Positions 25,514 to 32,253 of a DNA stretch of 64,000 bases are shown piece after piece (the stretch's first letter is position 1; each line of letters opens with the position of its first letter). The notes under the pieces were generated by a model. The model ran no database searches. It was not told the origin of the DNA and saw only the letters and a list, made by a program, of their open reading frames with translations. Made by a program: the position numbers and the translations under genes. The DNA is taken from contig NZ_JACHJL010000024.1 of the NCBI RefSeq assembly GCF_014203645.1, positions 1 to 64,000 on the forward strand, in the 5' to 3' direction. Source of the stretch: Streptomyces zagrosensis. GTDB lineage: Bacteria; Actinomycetota; Actinomycetes; Streptomycetales; Streptomycetaceae.

Positions 25514-25716
25514 CGGAACGAGCCTCAACAGCGCTCCCCGGGTGGGCCAACACCCGGCAGCCGCTACGTACATCACCTCGCCCGTACCTGAACCACCAAG
25601 ACCGGCGTATCCGTATCCGCACGGCCGCGCCAGAGAAGGAACCCCCTTGCGCCGAGAGGCCATTCCCCCTGCCCTGATGCCCCTCCGCCTCCGTACCGCG
25701 AAGGAGGCGGTACCGC

Positions 25717-26067
25717 GTGGCTGAGCAGACCGGCACCGAGGTAGCGGTGCCCCGCCTCTACCGCCCCGACGAAGTTGCCGCCGTACTCGGCTGCTCCGCC
25801 TGGTGGGTCAAGGACCGGGCCCGTCGTCGCCAGATCCCATTCGCTCGCGTGGGCCGTGCCTACCGCTTCACCGCCGCCCATCTCGCCGAGATCATCCGCC
25901 TCCACGAGGAGCGACCGACCGTCGCTGCGCGACCGCCGGCCCCTGGCGCCCCGCCCGCGGCACCTGCTCGACGGTCCAGTGCACCCGAGTCGGCTCCGCC
26001 GTCCGGCCGCCTGCGCGCCAGGCCGCCACGCCGATCCAACCGAGCCGAGTTCGACACCGCCGCGTAG
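25717..26067 (+). CDS. Excisionase-like MerR/HTH_17 DNA-binding protein
   Basis: 116 residues, GTG start at 25717 after GAAGGAGG. Residues 13-62 form the compact winged HTH of recombination directionality factors: LYRPDEVAAVLGCSAWWVKD, then RRRQIPFARVGRAYRFTAAH. The tail is Pro/Ala/Arg-rich and probably disordered. It lies 30 bp upstream of the integrase gene, in the same direction, as is usual for xis-int pairs. Confidence 0.8.
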   Translation: MAEQTGTEVAVPRLYRPDEVAAVLGCSAWWVKDRARRRQIPFARVGRAYRFTAAHLAEIIRLHEERPTVAARPPAPGAPPAAPARRSSAPESAPPSGRLRARPPRRSNRAEFDTAA

Positions 26068-26097
26068 AACGCCGCACCGAAGAGGAAGGAAACGCAC

Positions 26098-27615
26098 TTG
26101 GGTTTCGCGGAGAAGCGCGGATGTTACTGGCGTGCCCGATACAAGACCGCTCCCGGCAAGCACCTCACGGTCGTCGACGAGCATGGCAAGGCGATCAAGT
26201 TCGCCACCAAGGGCGAGGCCCAACGCTCGGCGGGCGAGGCTGAGAACAAGTACCGCCGCGGTGACTGGCGCGACCCCGCGCTGGGGCAGGAGACGTTCGG
26301 CGAGTACGCGAGCCGCTGGTACGAGGCCCAGGATCTGGCCGCCTCGACCATGCAGAACTACAAGCGCCACATTGAGGAGCACCTCCTCCCCGACTTCGAG
26401 GATCATGCGCTCGCAGGCATCCTGCGCTCGGACGTCGAACGGTGGGAGAAGAAGGAAAGGGCCCTGTACGCGGCCTCCAGCGTCAAGACCTGGCGCTCCA
26501 CGTTCCACCTGATCTTCGAGGACGCGATCGACGAAGGGCTGATCGCGTCGAACCCGGCGACCAGGCGGCGCGGGCGGGGCAAGCGTGCGGGCCGCTCCCG
26601 TGACCGAGGCCCGGAGAAGGTCGTCACCGATCCGCTCGGCATCCTGTTGACCGCCGAACGGGCAGCCCTGCTGTCAGGTCGCGATGATGAGTTTGTCGCC
26701 GTCGTCCTCAAGGGATACACCGGCATGCGCTGGGGCGAAATCGTCGGCCTGGAGGCCGAGTTCGCCCGTCCCGGCTCTGTACGCGTGGAGTGGCAGCTGT
26801 ACGAGCTCGACTCGGGTGAGATGGTGCGCTGCCCGCCCAAGGACGACAGCTATCGCACCCTCGACTCGATGGACTGGCTGTCCGCCCTGGTCAGCAACCA
26901 TGTCGCCCGCACAAAGCCGACGCCCTGCCCCTGCCACGGCAGGACCTACGTCTTCCGCGGACAGGGCACGGCTCGTACGGGCGGCCACCAGGGCGCGAAA
27001 CTCGTCGACGTCGCACGCCGTGCCGCTGTCTCCACAGGGACAGTGTCCAACGTCCTCAACCACCCCGACCGCGTCGCCGATTTGACGCGAATACGGGTGG
27101 AGGAGGCCATCACGGACCTCGGGTTCGTACGAGGCGGCGCGGTGGTGGAACCCGCGGCACACTGGCGCAGGAACGGTTTCGCGACCTGGCTGTTCACCCC
27201 GGCGGTATCGGGCTGGTACCCGAAGAAGGCCCCGCAGGAGGCGCGACCCGTGCCACTACTCGGCGACCCGTGGCCAGGAGTCCCCGCGCGAGGACGCGGC
27301 GCCGCCCAACGGGCCGACGCCTGCTGGCTCCCGATCGCCAAGGGCCTCACGCCTCACGGCCTGCGACACACCCATAGGACCGTGATGGAGGACCTCGGCA
27401 CCGAGAAGGTCCTCATGGACCAGCGCATGGGACACATCGACGGGTCCGTCTCGGCGCGCTATGCCCACGTCACCCCTGGCATGCGCAAGCGCCTCATACT
27501 CGGCCTGACAGAGCAGTGGGAGGCAACGCTTGACGCCCGGCTGGCCCTCTGTCCGAGTTCGTCGGTGCGCGTGCTCAACGACCTCCTGCGCGCACGCGCG
27601 GTCTTTCTCCAGTAA
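26098..27615 (+). CDS. Tyrosine integrase with an inserted LacI-type HTH segment
   Basis: 505 residues, TTG start at 26098 after GAGGAAGGAA. Order: N-terminal arm-binding and core-binding domains (1-165, including TFGEYASRWYEAQDL), then the catalytic domain with Arg in GYTGMRWGEI, HGLRHTH (H-x-x-R), GHIDGS and Tyr in SARYAHVT. Between the first Arg and the HxxR lies an extra 120 residues that include a LacI-type helix-turn-helix (LVDVARRAAVSTGTVSNVLN). It should integrate the element site-specifically, probably in a tRNA gene; the tRNA-Pro 2.6 kb downstream is the nearest candidate. Similar inserts are known to me from other actinobacterial integrases. Confidence 0.9.
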   Translation: MGFAEKRGCYWRARYKTAPGKHLTVVDEHGKAIKFATKGEAQRSAGEAENKYRRGDWRDPALGQETFGEYASRWYEAQDLAASTMQNYKRHIEEHLLPDFEDHALAGILRSDVERWEKKERALYAASSVKTWRSTFHLIFEDAIDEGLIASNPATRRRGRGKRAGRSRDRGPEKVVTDPLGILLTAERAALLSGRDDEFVAVVLKGYTGMRWGEIVGLEAEFARPGSVRVEWQLYELDSGEMVRCPPKDDSYRTLDSMDWLSALVSNHVARTKPTPCPCHGRTYVFRGQGTARTGGHQGAKLVDVARRAAVSTGTVSNVLNHPDRVADLTRIRVEEAITDLGFVRGGAVVEPAAHWRRNGFATWLFTPAVSGWYPKKAPQEARPVPLLGDPWPGVPARGRGAAQRADACWLPIAKGLTPHGLRHTHRTVMEDLGTEKVLMDQRMGHIDGSVSARYAHVTPGMRKRLILGLTEQWEATLDARLALCPSSSVRVLNDLLRARAVFLQ

Positions 27616-27950
27616 TTTCACGGTGGCCTGTGACGGCGTTGCGCGGCAACGCCGTTACGGGGACAAGGCGATGGCCGCGTGACGACCAAGCCCACAGGGA
27701 ACGAACTGGGTCGGCCGTACGCCGGGGCGGTGCAGGTGCACTACCCGGAGATTGCGGAGCGCGTTAGCAGCCTGACGCCACTTGAGATGGTGCCGATCGG
27801 TCCAATGTCGGTTTCAAGCTGGAACGGGGCCATCGGTACGCGACCCTTGGGCTGGTCGAACACGTGCACTCGATTTTCCGTCGGGTACGTTGGGAATCAA
27901 GGAGCCCCCTCCGCGTGAGATGTGGAGGGGGCTCCGGTGTTGCTGGTGGA
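27616..27950. other. Spacer between integrase and DGQHR gene
   Basis: 335 bp. It holds a 10-bp hairpin right after the integrase (27633-27655, ACGGCGTTGC/GCAACGCCGT, 3-nt loop), a weak plus-strand frame (27679-27918) without family signature, and the terminator of the DGQHR gene. The attachment site would be expected in or near here. Confidence 0.45.
27901..27935 (-). terminator. Terminator of the DGQHR gene
   Basis: Perfect 12-bp stem GGAGCCCCCTCC / GGAGGGGGCTCC with an 11-nt loop, 15 bp past the stop of the minus-strand gene; TTGATT follows on that strand. Confidence 0.8.
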
Positions 27951-29234
27951 TCAGATGGCGGCCGGGGCCTTCTTGTACCAGTCCGTGATCACCTTGGTCA
28001 GGTGCACGACGTTCTGCTGTCGCATGATCGGGGCGGAGGCGTTCGGCTCAAAGTCCTCGTTCGCGGCTGTGGTACGCCAGATGCTGTCCTCGGTGACAGG
28101 GGCGGTCATGTGCCGGTCGAGTCGCTTGAAGAACTCCTGGATGTCCCCGTCTTCTGCTCCGTCCTCCCGCAGGTTGCGGTAGACACCGCCCAGCACGCGG
28201 AGCACGCCCACCGAGCCCAGAAGCGAGGACTCGCGCAGCCTCATGGCCCTGGTGGGAGGCGCCGGCGGCTCGTTCTTCTTCTTCTCGGAGAGCGAGGGGT
28301 CGTAGTTGTCTACGTCCTCCTCGGTGATCTCGGCGAGCGAGGTGAAAGCGATGGAGATGACGTCTAGGAAGCTGCGGACGCTCTCGATGACCTCGTTGTC
28401 AGTCAGTGACTCGACCTTCTTACTGACACGGCCACCGGGGCCGGCGATGACGGCTCGCGTGATGTCGGCTACGTGCTTCGCGCCCATCAAGTTGCGGTTG
28501 GTCAGGGTCATTCGGTCCCGCTCGATGTCGACCTTGCCCAGGAAGAGAGGGTGGGTGACGATGTCGCTGAGCGTGCGGTTGGCGATGCGCGATGTGTCGA
28601 AGCGGGCCCGAACGGCACCGGAGATGCCTTTGGCGTTGTCTGCGACGTCGACGAACATCTGCTGGCCCTGGACACCGTCGCGCTCTACATAGATGTCAAT
28701 GCCGACGAACTCGTCCTTGAGTCGCTGCATTCGGCCGACTAGAGCCTCGCGGTCCTGCTCCAGTTTTACCCTCTTGGCGTCGTTGGCGCGGTGGATCTCC
28801 CGGTCGATGCGGGAGACCTCATCCGTGATGCGCTTCTTTTCCAAGTGGACCCCGAGGATGCGGTGCTGGCCGTCAATCGTGATCAGGCGCCCGATACCGC
28901 CGATGGACCATGGGACGGTGAGATAGCCGACCGACCCGTCTTCGCTGATCGGTTCGAAGCGGCAGCCGCCCGTGTCGCGGATGAGGAGGGCCGGAGCCAC
29001 CCAGCCGGGGTTGTCGGCGAGGTACTGACCGAAGCCCTTGGCATGGTTGATGTCCACCTTGCGGTTGTCCGGGTCCGGCTTGGCCGGGTCGGGGATGGTG
29101 AGGATGACCGAGAGGTCGGCGAGCGGGATGCGCGTCGTGTAGACGATCCGGCCGCCCTGGCTGGTGCGGATTGCCAGGTAGGTGGACTCCTCGCGCACCA
29201 GGGAGAGGCGCGATGAGTCGATAGTGATACTCAC
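27951..29234 (-). CDS. Orphan DGQHR-domain protein (DndB-like)
   Basis: 427 residues from GTG 29234 (AAAGGAAG upstream); the longer frame to 29279 has no ribosome site. The signature ITIDGQHRILG lies near residue 125, preceded by TVPWSIGGIGRLI and followed by a charged helical stretch (RIDREIHRANDAKRVKLEQD) and FVDVADNAKGISGAVRARFD. DGQHR proteins are relatives of ParB-like enzymes; in dnd clusters DndB represses the phosphorothioation genes. No dndCDE or 7-deazaguanine modification genes are nearby, so the role here is open. The gene stands alone with its own terminator. Confidence 0.8.
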   Translation of the reverse strand: MSITIDSSRLSLVREESTYLAIRTSQGGRIVYTTRIPLADLSVILTIPDPAKPDPDNRKVDINHAKGFGQYLADNPGWVAPALLIRDTGGCRFEPISEDGSVGYLTVPWSIGGIGRLITIDGQHRILGVHLEKKRITDEVSRIDREIHRANDAKRVKLEQDREALVGRMQRLKDEFVGIDIYVERDGVQGQQMFVDVADNAKGISGAVRARFDTSRIANRTLSDIVTHPLFLGKVDIERDRMTLTNRNLMGAKHVADITRAVIAGPGGRVSKKVESLTDNEVIESVRSFLDVISIAFTSLAEITEEDVDNYDPSLSEKKKNEPPAPPTRAMRLRESSLLGSVGVLRVLGGVYRNLREDGAEDGDIQEFFKRLDRHMTAPVTEDSIWRTTAANEDFEPNASAPIMRQQNVVHLTKVITDWYKKAPAAI

Positions 29235-30148
29235 AGGTAACTTCCTTTCTGGGCACGTAGCTTGCTGCGCAGCCCACATAAGGCGGAAGATGCTCGTGTA
29301 CCTAACTGTCCGTCAAATTGTATCTCTAGTAACAGATTTAAGCGGCAAAGTAGCTCTCACTTCTTGTAATCGGGAGGGCGTGAGGCCGTCATTGGCCAGT
29401 GCCCTCGTGCCCAGTTGGTGAGGTAGTCCCATGAAGTAGTGCGCGGATGCTTGATGTTGGCAAGCAACCGACTACTGACGCTCGGGGGGGCATCTAGCTC
29501 CTTTCCGTCCCGTGAGGCAGTCCGCGATGATCACCGTCAAGACTCGTTCCTTGGGGAATGGGCGGAGTGGCCCTGGCCGTGATGGGGTGCGCGGGCATCG
29601 CCTTGCAGTACGCATCCGACCTCGTGGACCAGGCCATCAGCGGTGCCATTGAACTGGATGAGGCGTATGCGGTCGCCCGGGAGGCCAAGGCCAAGTCCAT
29701 GAGACCCAGCTCGCCTACCTGCGTGAGGAGGGCGCCGAACGCGCCGACGGGTCGTCGATGGCTACCTGCTACTGAGTGGCGCGTGGGCGAGTGGTGGCAA
29801 CCGGGCAGCCACCCGGCTTCCTCCCAGCACCACCGTGGGGTGACACGCCCCACCGATGCGAGACCGGTTCGCTCGGCAAACTGGCCTGGGGCCGACGCGT
29901 CCTTGCCTTGTCGGCCGCAGGGCCGGAAGAGCCGAACTCGCGAAAGGTCGAAGATCGAAAGACGAGGGCCGCATGTAGTGCGGTGCCCGTCTCAGTAGCC
30001 ACCTCGCGCTGCAACGCACCTCACTCGCGCGTGCGCGACCGCTTCCACCGAGATGTGCGGGCGCTGCCTGCGTGGGGGACGTGAGCCGCCTGAGGATCGG
30101 ATTCCTGCTTCGGCTCCCAAACGGCTCCCAAGAGAGCCCCAGGAACGA
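29235..30148. other. Spacer between the DGQHR gene and the tRNA terminator
   Basis: About 900 bp. Apart from the decayed ParB-like fragment (29590-29800) no gene is supported. The part at 29270-29360 is AT-richer than its surroundings and should hold the DGQHR promoter. Confidence 0.5.
29590..29800 (+). pseudogene. Decayed fragment of a ParB-like phage/plasmid protein
   Basis: Three frames must be joined to give a continuous reading: ALQYASDLVDQAISGAIELD-EAYAVAREAK, then HETQLAYLREEGAERAD, then RVVDGYLLLSGAWA. This matches my memory of the central region of ParB-N-domain proteins of actinophages and plasmids. Two frameshifts within 100 bp and the absence of a start show it is dead. Confidence 0.4.
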
Positions 30149-30187
30149 GTCAGGGGCCTGATCCACTAAGTGGATCAGGCCCCTGAC
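30149..30187 (-). terminator. Terminator downstream of tRNA-Pro
   Basis: Perfect 18-bp stem (GTCAGGGGCCTGATCCAC and complement) with a TAA loop, starting 15 bp past the 3' end of the minus-strand tRNA gene. Confidence 0.85.
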
Positions 30188-30202
30188 CTGGTGTTACAGC
30201 TG

Positions 30203-30276
30203 TCGGGGTGGCGGGATTTGAACCCACGACCTCTTCGTCCCGAACGAAGCGCGCTGCCAAGCTGCGCTACACCCCG
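30203..30276 (-). tRNA. tRNA-Pro (anticodon CGG)
   Basis: Read on the minus strand: acceptor CGGGGTG...CACCCCG, D-arm GCGCAGCTTGGCAGCGC, anticodon arm CTTCG-TTCGGGA-CGAAG giving CGG, T-arm GTGGG-TTCAAAT-CCCGC, and discriminator A. CCA is not encoded. It marks the border between the accessory DNA on the left and conserved chromosomal genes on the right. I saw no second copy of its 3' end in the window. Confidence 0.95.
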
Positions 30277-30542
30277 AAGCAACGAGCTCTACTTTAGCGG
30301 ACCGGTCGCTTGAGACGAAATCCGGTTACCTGCCTCCCGCGGCCGGGCCGACCTGGGATGGAGCCGGGCCGGGTGCGATATTCAGCCGCTCCGCCACTCG
30401 GCCGCACTCAGCTGCCCAGGCCACCCCGTCTCACTCGGCCAGCGCAGGCGCCACCCCGCCACTCCGCTCCACTCAGGCCATCTGCCCCTCAGCCATCACA
30501 GACACCCGCCACCTTGGCCACGCCCCCAGCCTCGGCCGAGCC

Positions 30543-30605
30543 TGCTCGGTGCTCGGTGCTCGGCGGTCTGCGGTCTGTGCTCGGTGCTCGGTGCTCGGTG
30601 CTCGC
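30543..30605. repeat. Heptamer tandem repeats (TGCTCGG)
   Basis: Three copies of TGCTCGG at 30543-30563, a degenerate break, then four near-copies to 30605. They end 7 bp before the metallophosphoesterase stop. The whole 30277-30611 spacer holds no gene. Confidence 0.7.
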
Positions 30606-30611
30606 TCAGGG

Positions 30612-31553
30612 TCAGTCTTCGCGCGGGGTCAGGGTCAGGAGGGTGGCCTCTGGGGGGCAGGCGAAGCGGACGGGGGTGTAGCGGTTGGTGCCGCAGCCTG
30701 CGGAGACGTGGAGGTAGGAGCGGTGGCCGCCAGCGCGATGGGTGGACAGGCCCTTGACCCGTTCCGTATCGAGGTCGCAGTTGGTGATCAGTGCGCCGTA
30801 GAAGGGGATGCAGAGCTGGCCGCCGTGGGTGTGGCCCGCCAGGATCAGCGGATAGCCGTCGGCGGCGAAGGCGTCCAGGGTGCGGAGGTACGGGGCGTGG
30901 ACGATCGCCAAGGAGAGGTCGGCGTCACTGTCGGGGCCGCCCGACACCTCCGCGTACCGGTCGCGCTTGATGTGCGGGTCGTCCAGGCCGGTCAGCGCGA
31001 TCTCGATGCCGTCCAGCTTCAACCGTCCCCGGGTGTTGGACAGGCCGACCCAGCCTGCCGCGTCGAACGCGTCCCGCAGTTCCTCCCACGGGTTGTGTAC
31101 GGCGCCGACCACGGGCGGGTTGCCATTGAGGCCGTACCGGCCCTTGGCCCTCTCCATCAGGTAACGGCCCGGGTTGCGCAGCATGGGGCCGTAGTAGTCG
31201 TTCGAGCCGAAGACGTACGCACCGGGAAACTCAAGGAGCGGGCCGAGGGCATCCAGCACCTCGGGGACGGCTTCCGAGTCGGAGAGGTTGTCGCCCGTGT
31301 TGACCACGAAATCGGGCCGTAGGCCTGCGAGCGTCTGTAGCCAGCGCTGTTTCTTTCGCTGTCCGCTCACCATGTGAATGTCGGATACCTGAAGCACCCG
31401 AAGTGGCTCCATACCCGGCGGCAACACCGGAACGCTGACGCGTCGCAGCCGGAACGAGCGGGCTTCGAACCCCGCCGCATAGGCAAGGCCGGCCGCGCCG
31501 ACTGCCGTGATTCCAGCGGTGATTCCCAGGGGTACTTTGTATCGCGAGCGCAT
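30612..31553 (-). CDS. Metallophosphoesterase, membrane-anchored
   Basis: 313 residues from ATG 31553 (ATG 31562 is an alternative). A hydrophobic N-terminus (VPLGITAGITAVGAAGLAYA) probably anchors it with the enzyme outside. The calcineurin-type metal motifs are complete: SDIHMV, TGDNLSD, GSNDYYG, HAPYL and AGHTHGGQL. Family members cleave phosphodiesters or cell-wall precursors (YkuE-like). It is divergent from the YqeY-like gene (79 bp between starts), and a class A penicillin-binding protein gene follows, so a link to the cell envelope is plausible but not shown. Confidence 0.85.
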   Translation of the reverse strand: MRSRYKVPLGITAGITAVGAAGLAYAAGFEARSFRLRRVSVPVLPPGMEPLRVLQVSDIHMVSGQRKKQRWLQTLAGLRPDFVVNTGDNLSDSEAVPEVLDALGPLLEFPGAYVFGSNDYYGPMLRNPGRYLMERAKGRYGLNGNPPVVGAVHNPWEELRDAFDAAGWVGLSNTRGRLKLDGIEIALTGLDDPHIKRDRYAEVSGGPDSDADLSLAIVHAPYLRTLDAFAADGYPLILAGHTHGGQLCIPFYGALITNCDLDTERVKGLSTHRAGGHRSYLHVSAGCGTNRYTPVRFACPPEATLLTLTPRED

Positions 31554-31631
31554 GGGTCCCATCGTCGCAGAACGCACGGCACCCCTGAAATCACGGGGCG
31601 TTTCGTCGTGCCTACTGGCAGACTCGACGGC

Positions 31632-32096
31632 ATGACCACGCTCAAGACCAGGCTTAAGAGTGACCTCACCGCGGCCATCAAGGCCCGCGATGAACTGCGC
31701 TCTTCCACACTGCGGCTCACCATCACGGCCATCAGCAAGGAGGAGGTCGCGGGCGACAGCGCCCGGGAGCTGTCCGACGCCGAGGTGGAGAAGATCATCG
31801 CGCGCGAGGCGAAGAAGCGTCGCGAGGCGGCGGAGGCGTTTGCCGATGGTGGGCGTGCGGAGTCGGCGGAGCGGGAGCGCGCCGAGGGCGAGGTGCTCGC
31901 CGAGTATCTGCCCAAGCAGCTCACCGATGAGGAGCTGAACGCCCTGGTGGCCGATGCGGTCGCGGAGGCCAAGGCCGGTGGGGCTGATGGGCCGCGCGCG
32001 ATGGGCGCCGTCATGAAGATCGTGAACCCGAAGGTCGCCGGCCGGGCGGAGGGCGGTCGAGTGGCTGCCGCGGTCAAGCGGTCCCTGGCCGGCTGA
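31632..32096 (+). CDS. GatB/YqeY domain protein
   Basis: 154 residues, ATG 31632. It covers a full YqeY-like protein: TTLKTRLKSDLTAAIKARDE, STLRLTITAISKEEVAG, VLAEYLPKQLTDEEL and MGAVMKIVNPKVAGRAEGGR. YqeY resembles the tRNA-binding tail of GatB and is thought to take part in amidotransferase-type or tRNA-related reactions; its cellular function is not settled. Converges on the penicillin-binding protein gene. Confidence 0.9.
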   Translation: MTTLKTRLKSDLTAAIKARDELRSSTLRLTITAISKEEVAGDSARELSDAEVEKIIAREAKKRREAAEAFADGGRAESAERERAEGEVLAEYLPKQLTDEELNALVADAVAEAKAGGADGPRAMGAVMKIVNPKVAGRAEGGRVAAAVKRSLAG

Positions 32097-32100
32097 GCCT

Positions 32101-32134
32101 GCCGGAGCGGTGGCCTCGTTGGCTCCGCTCCGGC
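32101..32134. terminator. Hairpin between convergent genes
   Basis: GCCGGAGCGG / CCGCTCCGGC, 10-bp stem with a 14-nt loop, 4 bp after the YqeY stop. It could terminate both the YqeY and penicillin-binding protein transcripts. Confidence 0.55.
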
Positions 32135-32253
32135 CATCACCGAGTGGGAGCGTCCCACACCGACCCACACCAAGCTTTTACGCCCGGGCGGCAGCCGCCC
32201 CCCACCGCAGGCCGTTCCGGCTCACCCCGAGCTCGCTCGGCGTATCGTGCGGT

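Noticed and set aside
27679..27918. 79-residue plus-strand frame after the integrase
   Set aside because: Codon bias fades after about 40 codons, it runs into the DGQHR terminator and no family is recognised; it may be a remnant.
27951..29234. Calling a dnd phosphorothioation cluster
   Set aside because: Only the DGQHR gene is present; no DndA/C/D/E or DndFGH-like genes in the window.
30203..30276. Second tRNA-Pro 3' end as left attachment site
   Set aside because: I looked for a repeat of the tRNA 3' half elsewhere in the window and did not see one; it may lie left of position 1.
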